Assembly: GCF_004114995.1 (NCBI RefSeq)
Contig: NZ_SDJP01000004.1
Location: 21,510 to 85,509, forward strand
Length of the DNA: 64,000 bases
Direction: 5' to 3'
DNA from: Halorubrum amylolyticum
Lineage (GTDB): Archaea; Halobacteriota; Halobacteria; Halobacteriales; Haloferacaceae
The number at the start of each line of letters is the position of its first letter. The stretch's first letter is position 1. The position numbers and the translations under genes were made by a program. Below are positions 16,350 to 24,814 of this stretch, piece after piece. The notes under the pieces are model-generated. The model ran no database searches and was not told the DNA's origin. It worked only from the letters and a program-made list of their open reading frames with translations.

Positions 16350-16850
16350 ATGCATATGGTCATCTACGCGCTGGTGGAAGCACCGACACAGCACGACGCC
16401 CTGGTCGAGGGGAAAGCAGTCTTCGACCGTCTCGTCGGCGCGAATCCCCACGGCTGCGCCGTGTTTGATTACTACGTCACGTTCGATGAAGACGACACGA
16501 CGGTCGCCGGGAAGGCCCGCTGGGGTGACCTGCCGACGGCGGCCCCCATCAACTCAGAGGAGGGCGGTGAACTGCTCGACCGGGCTTGGAAGGCCACGAA
16601 AGAGGAGTTTCAGCGGAATCTCGACCGCGTGAAGGAGGCGCTCGACGAGCTCAGCGACGAGGCGATCATGCGCGACGAGGACCTCGCCCGCCACGCGTTC
16701 CACCAGGTCGGCGCGTACGAAGGGCCCTCAATCCCGATGTACGACCAGCACGCCCAGGGGATTCGGCATCGAGGCCAGCTCGACCGAGTCCTCGAGGAAG
16801 ACGAGGACAGCCAGACGCTCTGGATCGTCCCCGCAGACGTTCATTTCTGA
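16350..16850 (+). CDS. Uncharacterised protein, 166 aa
   Basis: MHMVIYALVEAPTQHDALVE looks like a ferredoxin-like beta-alpha-beta start, and the C-terminus has QTLWIVPADVHF. This type of short protein is frequent on haloarchaeal plasmids next to zinc-ribbon genes, as here. It is followed after 6 bp by the next gene, so an operon is likely. No function known to me. Confidence 0.65.
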   Translation: MHMVIYALVEAPTQHDALVEGKAVFDRLVGANPHGCAVFDYYVTFDEDDTTVAGKARWGDLPTAAPINSEEGGELLDRAWKATKEEFQRNLDRVKEALDELSDEAIMRDEDLARHAFHQVGAYEGPSIPMYDQHAQGIRHRGQLDRVLEEDEDSQTLWIVPADVHF

Positions 16851-16856
16851 CCAACG

Positions 16857-17222
16857 ATGCCACGAATCACCAACTGGTCACGAGAGAGTCGCTCACCAAC
16901 ACTCGCGTATCGAAACACCGAGACTGGAGCGCGAGCTGTTCTACACCGGGCGCCGGATTCATACCGGTACAAGTGGCGCGGAGCGATCCTCGTCGACGGC
17001 TACCCGATCTGGTCGCGAGGCTTCGAGACGAAGGAGGCGACAACGTTCCGGGATGCGCTTCGGGAGCGGCCAGCGCCCGAACTGAACTGTCCGGAGTGTC
17101 CAAACGACGACGTCCTCGTCGGTGAGAAGACAGCTGATGGAGCGACGGTACAGCGCTGGTACGACTGTCCGGACTGTGGGTACGAAGCCCCCTCGCGCAT
17201 CGTCTACGGCCCTGAACGCTGA
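16857..17222 (+). CDS. Zinc-ribbon protein, 121 aa
   Basis: The N-terminal part (WRGAILVDGYPIWSRGFETK) resembles a small beta domain. The C-terminal part has CPECPNDDVLV and YDCPDCGYEAPSR, a clear Cys4 zinc ribbon. It is 6 bp after the upstream gene. Function unknown, probably nucleic-acid or protein binding. Confidence 0.68.
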   Translation: MPRITNWSRESRSPTLAYRNTETGARAVLHRAPDSYRYKWRGAILVDGYPIWSRGFETKEATTFRDALRERPAPELNCPECPNDDVLVGEKTADGATVQRWYDCPDCGYEAPSRIVYGPER

Positions 17223-17239
17223 GGACGTACACACGCAGG

Positions 17240-17285
17240 GTGTTTTTCGGCCGGGGCGGAGAGAGTGACCCGGTCGAACCGGGTC
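17240..17285 (+). promoter_or_regulatory. T-tract plus hairpin leader, before 17295
   Basis: Five T residues are followed by a GC-rich stretch and a separate hairpin, GACCCGGT, loop CGA, ACCGGGTC (17267-17285), ending 9 bp before the start codon. The hairpin sequence differs from the other copies but the layout is the same. Confidence 0.6.
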
Positions 17286-17294
17286 GGTCCAACA

Positions 17295-17690
17295 ATGAGT
17301 CTCGAAGTACTCGACCGACACAGCGAGGCACTGTTCGAGTTCCTCTGGTGTCCCGTCTGCGGGCAGGAAGTGTTCACCCACATTCCCTTCGAGGGAGTGT
17401 TCTGCAAGAACTGTAACACGCAGGTCGTCCTCCAAGAGTCTCGAGAAGACCGTGGCTACGAGGAGGCTGTGCTCGCGTGCTTCGACACCGACTCAACGTG
17501 GAACCTTCACGTCGACGAGAAGCTCCGCCGCGACCTGCCTGACGGCTCGGCACGGGCAAAAATCCTCGGTGCACCGGGTGCCTATGAGATCGACTGGTGG
17601 AGTCCAGCACCTGGGGAGGATTGGGAGCCGGTCGAGCGTGGTGAATTCGACGACGTGGAGGAACCAGACGAGGTGTCACATCTCGCGTAG
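17295..17690 (+). CDS. Zinc-ribbon protein, 131 aa
   Basis: WCPVCGQEVFTH and VFCKNCNTQVV form a Cys4 zinc ribbon in residues 19-43. The C-terminal part (NLHVDEKLRRDLPDGSARAK, EIDWWSPAPGEDWEPV) is unfamiliar. It has its own hairpin leader. Function unknown. Confidence 0.68.
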   Translation: MSLEVLDRHSEALFEFLWCPVCGQEVFTHIPFEGVFCKNCNTQVVLQESREDRGYEEAVLACFDTDSTWNLHVDEKLRRDLPDGSARAKILGAPGAYEIDWWSPAPGEDWEPVERGEFDDVEEPDEVSHLA

Positions 17691-17719
17691 CGGATTGCAA
17701 TCCCGCTACGACTGTGTGG

Positions 17720-17755
17720 TGTTGTTTCAGCGCCGGCGATGGGTGCCGGCGCACA
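17720..17755 (+). promoter_or_regulatory. GC hairpin leader, before 17773
   Basis: GCGCCGGC (17730-17737), loop GATGGGT and GCCGGCGC (17745-17752) match the copy at 16271-16293 exactly, including flanking bases. It ends about 20 bp before the start codon. Confidence 0.7.
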
Positions 17756-17772
17756 CGCGCCGGCGAGTACCG

Positions 17773-18348
17773 ATGTCGACACGGAGCCAACTCCGATTCG
17801 TCCAACGAGTCGAACAGACCGGTGAGACAGATGGCAGCGCCGACCGCGTCGCGCAGGTGTACCGGCATTCGGACGGGTATCCCGGGAGCGTCCTCCGGGA
17901 TCTCGCACAACTGAAAGAGCTTCTCGATGCGACCCGCGCAGAGCGGGGACCGGGCTACACGGCGGCGACCTTCGTGTTCCTCGACAAGCTCTCGACGGTC
18001 GACCTCTACCTGGATGGCGACCCAGAGCGAACGATCGACGCGGCTCAGCCAGCGGATCTCCTCGAGCCGTCCAATATGGAGCACCTGGACCAGCCGCTGT
18101 TCCTGCTGGGCCACGGCGTCGAGAATCCGGCCGACGGCATCCACGGCGACGAGGAGTACCTCTACGTCGTCGAACTCCCGACGGAGAACCCGTTCGACGA
18201 GCCGACCGAGTGGACAGTCAAAGTGAGCGGTCATTCCGCATTCCCGCGCTGGGATGGGCCGACCGAGGAAGCCTTCGAGCGGGCTAGCTGGCAGTTCCAC
18301 GGCCCGCTTGAGCACGCGCTCGAAGAGCTGGTCGCTGAGCCGGCGTGA
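17773..18348 (+). CDS. Uncharacterised protein, 191 aa
   Basis: It begins MSTRSQLRFVQRVEQTG, which is typical of a haloarchaeal plasmid family I cannot name. The sequence is mixed alpha/beta with an acidic surface, and no motif is seen. It is convergent with the Mrr-like nuclease gene and 13 bp from it. Confidence 0.65.
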   Translation: MSTRSQLRFVQRVEQTGETDGSADRVAQVYRHSDGYPGSVLRDLAQLKELLDATRAERGPGYTAATFVFLDKLSTVDLYLDGDPERTIDAAQPADLLEPSNMEHLDQPLFLLGHGVENPADGIHGDEEYLYVVELPTENPFDEPTEWTVKVSGHSAFPRWDGPTEEAFERASWQFHGPLEHALEELVAEPA

Positions 18349-18361
18349 ACACCGAGGCCGC

Positions 18362-19726
18362 TTAGATGATGCCGCCGATGACGAGTAGTCCGACGATGAG
18401 CAGCAGCGTCGCGACCACGCTCCCCCCGGCCAGCCACTTGTTCTCCATCGCCTTTTCGTGAAGCGGCATTTCGGCGTACTCCTCGCGGAACGCCTCGAGA
18501 TTCTCCTCGTCGTAGAAGTACTTCGTCTTCAGCGCGAACCGTTCCGTCACCGCACAGCCCGTACAGATCGACTCACCTTCCAGCCGCTCCGTTTTCGTGT
18601 GGCTGGTGCAGGCGATCGCCCCGCAGTTCGGACAGTACGTGTACGTTTCGTCGATGCCGCTCGTGTCACAGTGGACGCACCGATGGATGCCGTCCTCGGC
18701 GGTCATTCGTGAGGGGCCCGCCGCGTAGTACTCATAGGGATAGGTGTACTTCTGGTGGTCGGTGGTGTGCCGAACCTCGGGAAGGTACACCGGCTCGATC
18801 GACTGGACGGAGATGTCCGAGCGGTTCGGCTCGCAGGTCTTGTTGTAGGTGACGTTGTTGTCGCCGGTGTAGGTGACCGTTTTCGTGTGGTGCTGCTGGA
18901 GGCGCTCGACGGCCCACTCCTTGTACTCCGTCTGAGTCTGGCCGAACCGCCGCTCCTCGACGTCGTCGAACACCTCTCCGAACTGCTCGGCGTCGAGATC
19001 GACCGTCGCGTGGAGGTTCTCGGTGACCAGCGTCGCGACGTCCTCGTCGACGACCTGCGGCTGCCCGCGTTCGGCGTGGGCAACGAATCGCGTCCGATCG
19101 TTAATCCGGTGGATGACGCCCACCGACGTCTCGAAGACGACGTTCGTGTCCGCGGTGACCGCCACCACCGGCCGGAACGTCACCGATGAGTGTGGGTCTG
19201 GGAGGTCGGCGGCCTCGATGTTCTCGACGTCGCGGAACGCCTCTTCGACGGCCGCGTCGACGTCGGCGGCCGGGTCGTAGGGACGTAGCGTTTCGTCGCA
19301 GAGAATCTCGATGCGACCGTTGTAGAGGTCGAGGCCGATCTCGTCGGCGATCTCCCGGAGGTCCTCGCCATCGAGCAGCTCGATTGGATGGGGGTCGTCG
19401 TTCTGCTGGAGGCGGTCGGCGTACTCCTGAGCCGGGTTCGTGAACCGGCCGGTCGTGACGACCATCCCGCGTTTGGGGCCGTCGAAGTCGAAGGTCGCGA
19501 TTGCTGAGTGGAGCTTCTGGACGACCGGCCGTCCGACCGTCCCCGTGTGCTTGCACTCCACGATGATCGCGCGCCGGGTGCCGTCGACGACCTCCTCCAT
19601 AATAACGTCGCGACCCTCGTCGGCGGTTCGGTCGGCCTGACGGACGTTCTCGTAGCCGAGATTGCGGAAGACATCCTCTATTACGTCCTCGAACTCGAAC
19701 CCTGAGAGGTCGTCCAGTACAGCCAT
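18362..19726 (-). CDS. Membrane-anchored Mrr-like restriction endonuclease, 454 aa
   Basis: The N-terminal domain has the PD-(D/E)xK nuclease signature: FEDVIEDVFRNLGY, GRDVI (Asp40) and IIVECKH (Glu57, Lys59), with a downstream VVTTGRFT as in Mrr/HJC-type enzymes. A middle domain of unknown fold is followed by zinc-ribbon Cys pairs (CVHC, CPNCG, CTGC) and a single C-terminal membrane helix (WLAGGSVVATLLLIVGLLVI). The nuclease would sit on the inner face of the membrane. The ATG at 19726 was chosen over 19825, which would overlap the divergent gene's leader. Confidence 0.82.
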   Translation of the reverse strand: MAVLDDLSGFEFEDVIEDVFRNLGYENVRQADRTADEGRDVIMEEVVDGTRRAIIVECKHTGTVGRPVVQKLHSAIATFDFDGPKRGMVVTTGRFTNPAQEYADRLQQNDDPHPIELLDGEDLREIADEIGLDLYNGRIEILCDETLRPYDPAADVDAAVEEAFRDVENIEAADLPDPHSSVTFRPVVAVTADTNVVFETSVGVIHRINDRTRFVAHAERGQPQVVDEDVATLVTENLHATVDLDAEQFGEVFDDVEERRFGQTQTEYKEWAVERLQQHHTKTVTYTGDNNVTYNKTCEPNRSDISVQSIEPVYLPEVRHTTDHQKYTYPYEYYAAGPSRMTAEDGIHRCVHCDTSGIDETYTYCPNCGAIACTSHTKTERLEGESICTGCAVTERFALKTKYFYDEENLEAFREEYAEMPLHEKAMENKWLAGGSVVATLLLIVGLLVIGGII

Positions 19727-19796
19727 TCCGATATACCTGGACAGTACGTTGCAACTGTCAAATACGTTGCCGAACGCTTCGCCGTCCTGTTTATGA

Positions 19797-19819
19797 ACCC
19801 CCGAGAGGGGTGCGGGGGT
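19797..19819 (+). promoter_or_regulatory. GC hairpin leader, before 19849
   Basis: CCCCC (19798-19802) can pair with GGGG (19807-19810) around a GAGA tetraloop, or with GGGGG (19814-19818). It is 30 bp before the start codon. Confidence 0.62.
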
Positions 19820-19848
19820 GATCAAACGAGCCTCCCGCGAACCAACCT

Positions 19849-20253
19849 ATGAGTGGAATCAGCGACCCACGCTCACACGTACAGTCACGGACCACGGCTG
19901 ATCCCGACGTCATTTACGTCGGTTACCGTCGTCGAGGCCGCGCCATCGTCGAGAAGCAATCAGACCAACAACAGCTCACGCCAGAGCGGAGTCTCGAGCT
20001 GGCAAATCACAGTCCTTCGGGCTTCGAATGGGGATATGGTGGCAGCGGGCCGGCCCAACTCGCACTCGCCCTCCTGCTCGATTACACCGACGATGAGGAG
20101 GTAGCGCTTTCGGAGTACAAGGCGTTCAAGACCGAAGTAGTGAGCCAGCTAGAGTGTACAGGACCCGACGGCTGCTGGCGACTCACCGGACGCGAGATAG
20201 ATGCTACCCTTCATGAGATAGTCGACGACCCAGTTGCACCGTCCGTCAACTAA
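19849..20253 (+). CDS. DUF6166-like protein, 134 aa
   Basis: The core FEWGYGGSGPAQLALALLLD (about residues 59-78) is the signature of the DUF6166 family found on phages and plasmids. The N-terminal part has DVIYVGYRRRGRAIVE. A longer paralogue is at 22057. The exact function is not known to me. Confidence 0.75.
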   Translation: MSGISDPRSHVQSRTTADPDVIYVGYRRRGRAIVEKQSDQQQLTPERSLELANHSPSGFEWGYGGSGPAQLALALLLDYTDDEEVALSEYKAFKTEVVSQLECTGPDGCWRLTGREIDATLHEIVDDPVAPSVN

Positions 20254-20272
20254 CGATCACAGAGCGCAATCA

Positions 20273-20551
20273 ATGTCAGAACACACTCAGCAGCCTCGTG
20301 TGGACTCAGAATCGCAACAGAACCGTGAGCGTCAGGTGCCAACCGAGTACGTCGAGCGAAGCGATGTCGGCGTCTCACTCACCGTCAAACTCACTCGCGG
20401 TACTGGCACCCGCGATCAAGACAAGATCACGGCCAAAGTGAAGGGTAAGACGCTCGAAGACGCCCGCGAGGATATGGAAACCCTCCGCGAGTATATCCAC
20501 GACCTCGCTGAGGACACTCGCCAGATCCAGCCAGCCGACCCACACGAATAG
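20273..20551 (+). CDS. Small acidic protein, 92 aa
   Basis: After a disordered start it has DVGVSLTVKLTRGTGTRDQD and KVKGKTLEDAREDMETLREY, which looks like a beta strand followed by a helix. The ATG at 20273 follows the upstream gene by 19 bp, so they are probably one transcript. A T6 run at 20553-20560 after the stop may terminate it. Function unknown. Confidence 0.62.
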   Translation: MSEHTQQPRVDSESQQNRERQVPTEYVERSDVGVSLTVKLTRGTGTRDQDKITAKVKGKTLEDAREDMETLREYIHDLAEDTRQIQPADPHE

Positions 20552-20590
20552 TACTTTTTTGACTATTGCACAGAATTGTGTAGCCGCAGG

Positions 20591-21262
20591 ATGTACGAAG
20601 TGTGCGGTGAGAAGGAACTCAAGGTTATCCTCGCGCTTGATCCAGGCGATTCCATCTCAGGCGTCGCGCGGAAGATCGACGAGAACCGGGAGACGATCCG
20701 TCGCGTCGTGAATAGCCTCGAGGAGGCGGGATACGTCGCGTACGACGATGGGCTTCATCTCATCGATCAGACGCTCCGAGACGCCGGTCTCGAGTTCCTG
20801 ACAGCGTCAGCGGACATCTCGCCGCCGTCAATCTCAGAAGCCTATGTCCTCCCGCAGTTCACGGGGATGGAGTATGCATACACTGGCATCGATGCGGTCT
20901 ACGTCTGGACTCGCGGTGGCTACCAGGTCGCTCGCGACCCAGAGGACTATCCGCTGTTCATCGCCGTCCACGAGTCTGACCTCGATGCCTGGACGGCGTT
21001 CTTCGATCGGTTCGAAATCCCGACTGCGGAAGAACGCCTGCCTGCTGCCGACCTCGATGGTTCGATACAGGTGGTACTCAAGCCGCGGCCACAGATCGAG
21101 GCCGAGATGGTCGACGGACGGCCTGTCATCCCACTCGAAGAAACTGTGGCGTTCGCAAACGAGCACTACGCGCACTTCCAGTCAGCGCTCGACATGCTCG
21201 GCCGTATGTACGACAGCGTCGACACTGACGCGAACTACCGCCAAACTGACGTGGAGTTCTGA
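20591..21262 (+). CDS. wHTH protein, AbiE-antitoxin-like family, orphan copy, 223 aa
   Basis: The N-terminal winged helix (DSISGVARKIDENRETIRRV, then LEEAGYVAYDD) is followed by a conserved body with SPPSISEAYVLPQFTGMEY and DAVYVWTRGGYQVARDPED. It is a paralogue of the proteins at 34085 and 53275, which both sit directly before a nucleotidyltransferase gene; here no such partner follows. It may be a free-standing regulator or the remains of a pair. The AbiE comparison is inference from architecture and from the partner genes of its paralogues. Confidence 0.75.
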   Translation: MYEVCGEKELKVILALDPGDSISGVARKIDENRETIRRVVNSLEEAGYVAYDDGLHLIDQTLRDAGLEFLTASADISPPSISEAYVLPQFTGMEYAYTGIDAVYVWTRGGYQVARDPEDYPLFIAVHESDLDAWTAFFDRFEIPTAEERLPAADLDGSIQVVLKPRPQIEAEMVDGRPVIPLEETVAFANEHYAHFQSALDMLGRMYDSVDTDANYRQTDVEF

Positions 21263-21305
21263 CAGGAGATTTCTTCGACTGGGAGGGGCCTGGCCGCTGT
21301 TTGTT

Positions 21306-21328
21306 GCCGCCTTGAGAGAGCGGAGGCG
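21306..21328 (+). promoter_or_regulatory. GC hairpin leader, before 21336
   Basis: CCGC (21307-21310) pairs with GCGG (21320-21323) and the shifted CGCC (21308-21311) with GGCG (21325-21328), again two alternative pairings. It ends 8 bp before the start codon. Confidence 0.5.
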
Positions 21329-21335
21329 AACAAAA

Positions 21336-21557
21336 ATGAGCGATTCGTCAGATCTATCCGTCGAATCAGACGCTCTCACACCGAAACAGCGTCTCGAACC
21401 GCCAAATACCCGTCTCATCAATGCTGGTATCGCGACGATTCATGACATGGAGACGCTGCGAGCCTGCGTCGCCTACGAGAATGCGAATCAGCAACGGATC
21501 CCGATTCTTCGCCGGCTCAAAGATCGGGCCAGCGAAATTCGCGCAGAAGACAATTGA
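21336..21557 (+). CDS. Small helix-hairpin-helix-like protein, 73 aa
   Basis: The stretch NTRLINAGIATIHDMETLRA resembles a helix-hairpin-helix turn. The rest is helical and charged. A hairpin leader precedes it. Too short to assign more. Confidence 0.6.
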   Translation: MSDSSDLSVESDALTPKQRLEPPNTRLINAGIATIHDMETLRACVAYENANQQRIPILRRLKDRASEIRAEDN

Positions 21558-21610
21558 CGCAGCACTCGGGGATGTCTGTCGGAGCCTCGGTGGGTGGAGG
21601 CTCGAATGAG

Positions 21611-21910
21611 ATGAGCGATCAAGCCGAGATCGAAATTCAACGACAGACCGCATTCGGCGACGATGGCCAACTCGAAGTAACTGAAACGAGCGTCGAGACC
21701 TCACTCGAGGACTTCGGTGCTGACGTGGATCATCGCGACCGGGATTCACGTCTTGATCGGCCCGAGGCCAGTGTGTTCGGCGTCGACGATCGACCCGCAG
21801 TTGAGCAATCAACCGAAGGAGATCAGTCAACACTCTTCGCTGATACGGACGAGGATCAGCAGACCCTCGCTGGCGACGATGCAGCCGCTCGCTGTCTATT
21901 CGAAGAATAA
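21611..21910 (+). CDS. Small acidic protein, 99 aa
   Basis: Very rich in Asp, Glu, Gln and Ser, and probably disordered. It ends with QSTLFADTDEDQQTLAGDDA, where the repeated Q-x-T-L-F/A pattern resembles peptide motifs that dock on a sliding clamp; that reading is speculative. The ATG at 21611 follows a GGAGG-like sequence; 21573 is an alternative. Confidence 0.55.
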   Translation: MSDQAEIEIQRQTAFGDDGQLEVTETSVETSLEDFGADVDHRDRDSRLDRPEASVFGVDDRPAVEQSTEGDQSTLFADTDEDQQTLAGDDAAARCLFEE

Positions 21911-22013
21911 ACAGTCCCTATTGATTAGTTATCTGTAGAAATGTTATAGTTTGAACTATAATAGTCTGAGTTCTAACTTTGAAGCGACGCTGAGGGGTTA
22001 ATAGCCGGTGGTA

Positions 22014-22041
22014 GTTTTTCGACCCCCAGCAGGGTGCGGGG
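22014..22041 (+). promoter_or_regulatory. T-tract plus GC hairpin leader, before 22057
   Basis: Five T residues are followed by CCCCC (22023-22027), which can pair with GGG (22032-22034) or GGGG (22038-22041). It is 15 bp before the start codon. Confidence 0.62.
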
Positions 22042-22056
22042 AATCCGAACGCCCGC

Positions 22057-22752
22057 ATGCAACCGATGGAGATGAATTCGACTACCGACCCACGAGCAGT
22101 CGTACAGGATGCGAGTGAGCGATGGCAGGCGAGTGCAGACTGCGTTGAGTACGTCGGAATGCGTGTCGACGGAACGCCAGTGGTCCTGAACCTCACCGCA
22201 CACGAACGCCTCTCCCCAAATCGAAGTCTCGGTCTCGTGCGGCATAGCCCGGCGGAATTCGACTGGGGCTATACGGGAAGCGGACCGGCACAGCTCGCCT
22301 GTGTGCTCCTCCTCGATTACACCGACAACGAAACTGTCGCCCAGCAACACTACATCCAGTTCCGCAACGACGTGGTCAGTCAGCTGGTGTGTGATGGCCC
22401 GGCCGACTGCTGGCACCTCACCGGGGAGGATATCGAGGCGGCACTCGCCGAATTCGAAGAGTACCGAGCACTCACGCCAGATGGTGGGGCGCCGTCATCG
22501 TCACTGCCGGCGAATTGGAGTGCGGTGAGCCGGACAGATCGGACAGTCTTCCAACGTCGAGATATCGACCACTACGTCGTCCGCGCCAAAGGGAGCGAAG
22601 AGTGGTTGATCATACTTTGTGCGCAGGGGGACCGGGCGTATCCCGCCCCGCTTGACCATCGAACACTTCCGGTCGAGAACGACCCTGTCTCTGCCGTTCA
22701 GGCACTCGTCGCTGAGAGTAACGACCTCGTCGAGCCAGAGGAGGCCAACTGA
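22057..22752 (+). CDS. DUF6166-like protein with C-terminal extension, 231 aa
   Basis: It shares FDWGYTGSGPAQLACVLLLD with the protein at 19849, plus the following NDVVSQLVCDGPADCWHLTG. About 90 extra residues at the C-terminus (RTDRTVFQRRDIDHYVVRAK) form a second, unknown domain. The stop codon overlaps the next start codon. Function unknown. Confidence 0.75.
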   Translation: MQPMEMNSTTDPRAVVQDASERWQASADCVEYVGMRVDGTPVVLNLTAHERLSPNRSLGLVRHSPAEFDWGYTGSGPAQLACVLLLDYTDNETVAQQHYIQFRNDVVSQLVCDGPADCWHLTGEDIEAALAEFEEYRALTPDGGAPSSSLPANWSAVSRTDRTVFQRRDIDHYVVRAKGSEEWLIILCAQGDRAYPAPLDHRTLPVENDPVSAVQALVAESNDLVEPEEAN

Positions 22753-22907
22753 TGGAGAAATTCCGACTTTCGCGAGCAACGTACCAGCTCATCGAACGCG
22801 CTGTCACGGCGCTGGAGTGCATCGGCCGAGAACTCAAGCGATACAACGACCGGCACGAGCGAATAGCTGGGAAAGACACAGACGAGACGAATCCCGGCGA
22901 ATCATGA
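22752..22907 (+). CDS. Very small basic helical protein, 51 aa
   Basis: A short gene reading MEKFRLSRATYQLIERAVTA at its start and CIGRELKRYNDRHERIAGK in the middle; basic and helical, unlike its acidic neighbours. It overlaps the stop codon of the gene before it and the start codon of the gene after it (ATGA), so it sits in a tight three-gene operon. The coupling is the main argument that it is real. Confidence 0.6.
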   Translation: MEKFRLSRATYQLIERAVTALECIGRELKRYNDRHERIAGKDTDETNPGES

Positions 22908-23440
22908 CTGGCGAAGCGACGCTTGATGACTTCGAGAGCGAGACATCATCCGGAGAGTCCGGCTCGCTCTCACTGGAAGAGCGACTCCTCACCCCGATCT
23001 CGCCGTCAGTGGGACTTCGGCTGATTCCCGGTCGTGGTGATCCGCTCTATCTCCAGAACCGGGGCACTGAGCGGTATCTGTTCCGCGACGAGCACAACCG
23101 ATGGTTCATCCTTCAACCCTCGGCGAAGGACTCAGAAGAGGCGTTCGTCCGCTGGGTGTATCTCCCAGCAGACCGGCCCGAACGGCTGGCACAGTCGGCG
23201 CTTCGTCGACGGACAGTGATCGGCTATGATTACGTTCAGCGGTCGGCCGCACCAGATCCAGTCAGATCGACGGTGACGGCGATGTTCGTCACGGAACCGT
23301 GGTCCGACACCGCCTACGAGTGTGGGTCGTGTGAGGCGCTGTTCGACACGGCACAAGAGCACGCCCTGCACTGCTGGGACGCACATCCGTGGGTGCCGAA
23401 TCCTGAACAGGTGCGCCGTCGACGCCACGCCGACGAGTGA
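22904..23440 (+). CDS. C2H2-type zinc-finger protein, 178 aa
   Basis: Near the C-terminus, CGSCEALFDTAQEHALHCWD with a following His gives a C2H2-like finger. The N-terminal 120 residues form an unknown domain (PGRGDPLYLQNRGTERYLFR, DSEEAFVRWVYLPADRPERL). It is the last gene of the coupled three-gene unit from 22057. Probably nucleic-acid binding. Confidence 0.68.
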   Translation: MTGEATLDDFESETSSGESGSLSLEERLLTPISPSVGLRLIPGRGDPLYLQNRGTERYLFRDEHNRWFILQPSAKDSEEAFVRWVYLPADRPERLAQSALRRRTVIGYDYVQRSAAPDPVRSTVTAMFVTEPWSDTAYECGSCEALFDTAQEHALHCWDAHPWVPNPEQVRRRRHADE

Positions 23441-23480
23441 ATTGAAGAGCCGAAGCCAGGTGTCGAGACCGTCCAGATGT

Positions 23481-23521
23481 TTAACCAACAGTACTGGATT
23501 CGTGGGCGGGGCGTTGGTTAA
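23481..23521. promoter_or_regulatory. Paired inverted-repeat operator, copy 3
   Basis: TTAACCAACA (23481-23490) and CGTTGGTTAA (23512-23521), 21-nt spacer. A hairpin leader begins a few bases later, and the controlled gene would start at 23612. Confidence 0.85.
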
Positions 23522-23525
23522 GAGT

Positions 23526-23562
23526 GGTTGTTTTTGCGCCCGTGAGAGGGGCGCAGGGCGCG
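23526..23562 (+). promoter_or_regulatory. T-tract plus GC hairpin leader, before 23612
   Basis: After five T residues, GCGCCC (23536-23541) can pair perfectly with GGGCGC at 23549-23554 or with GGGCGC at 23556-23561. It is the clearest case of two equal, mutually exclusive stems in this element family. Confidence 0.72.
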
Positions 23563-23611
23563 TGATGAGAGCGCCGTCGCGAGCGACGAATTCGATTTCG
23601 AGGTGACTGCA

Positions 23612-24772
23612 ATGAAAGACCCAGAATCCAGAACCGTGTTCGCTGGCGTCGACGGACGAACCGATACAGAACTACCCGACTGGTACCGCCGGAAGAAAAC
23701 GGTCGACGAACCGAAGTCCTTCGCCGAGACGATTCGTGACCTCCCGCAGGCCGTCGAGACGACAGTCGCATACCGGAATCCCTACTCCGACGAGTGGGTC
23801 GAAACGGAGCGCTTCAACGCCCTGGTCGAGCCGACAAGAGCGCGCGACCACGCGACAGACGGCGAGCCCGACGCAGACCCACTATTTCACGTCCCCACGG
23901 ACAGTTACGCGATCATCAACCCGGTGGATGTGTACAGGCCCTTGGAAGAGGTCCTTCGCGAGGAGACCATCGACGGGTCGCCGCTCGGGAACGTGATGTT
24001 CGGCGAGATCCGGCGCTACCGGGGCGGCGGCGAGGTCCATATGGACGTGATGTTCGACGGCCTCGAAGTCCGGCTGCCCGGGCGGTCAGACCCGATCACG
24101 ATGGGCGTGACCTCCGGCTACGACTTCTTCGGTGAGCACGCCGTCTACGTCGAGGGATTCGCTCAGGACGGGTACTGCTCGAATTCGATGCGCTCGCTCA
24201 CCGACAAGGAAGTCATCAAGCACGTCGGGGACGTTCGGGACTTCCGGACCTGGTGGGAGGAGATTCTCGCCCAGGTCGAACTCGTCGCCGACGACCTCTT
24301 CGAATTCATCCGAGATGCGCAGGAGATCGATCTCGAGTTCTCCGAGCTCCCGTTCACCGTCACCGAGTTTTACAGCCTGCTGGGATTCCCGGACTATCTC
24401 GCAGAGCGTGCTGCCGAGGATGCCGAGGCGAACGCTGCGTCGCCGTTCGAGATCGATATGTGGACGCTGCACTCCGGCGCGACGTACGCGCTCACTCACT
24501 TCTTCCAGGGCAAGGAGGGTGCGTCGCTGGACGGCTACGTCCGCACGGCCAACGACATCCTGTTCAACCCCGAGGGTACCATCGAGCGCGTCGAGCGAGC
24601 CTACGAGGAGCAGCTCGAGGCGGACGGCGACGACGGGTCGCAGGCGTCGCTCGCCGGCGAGCGTGCGCTCGCGAGCATCGAGCGCGTCAGCGATGATCTA
24701 CAGGAGAAGGTCGACCAGTTCGAGGAGCGTGAAGATGCGCTGCGTGAGCGGTTCCAAGAGGCGATGGGCTGA
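23612..24772 (+). CDS. DUF932-like plasmid protein, 386 aa
   Basis: It has SYAIINPVDVYRPLEEVLRE, GYDFFGEHAVYVEGFAQDGY and a coiled-coil end (SIERVSDDLQEKVDQFEERE). The build resembles the DUF932 phage/plasmid family of unknown function, but I am only moderately sure. Operator copy 3 and a hairpin leader are upstream. The ATG at 23612 was preferred to a GTG at 23603 because it follows the usual spacing. Confidence 0.65.
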   Translation: MKDPESRTVFAGVDGRTDTELPDWYRRKKTVDEPKSFAETIRDLPQAVETTVAYRNPYSDEWVETERFNALVEPTRARDHATDGEPDADPLFHVPTDSYAIINPVDVYRPLEEVLREETIDGSPLGNVMFGEIRRYRGGGEVHMDVMFDGLEVRLPGRSDPITMGVTSGYDFFGEHAVYVEGFAQDGYCSNSMRSLTDKEVIKHVGDVRDFRTWWEEILAQVELVADDLFEFIRDAQEIDLEFSELPFTVTEFYSLLGFPDYLAERAAEDAEANAASPFEIDMWTLHSGATYALTHFFQGKEGASLDGYVRTANDILFNPEGTIERVERAYEEQLEADGDDGSQASLAGERALASIERVSDDLQEKVDQFEEREDALRERFQEAMG

Positions 24773-24814
24773 TTGTCGGAGCGGCGTTCACTGAAACTGT
24801 CCTCAAACAGCCGT

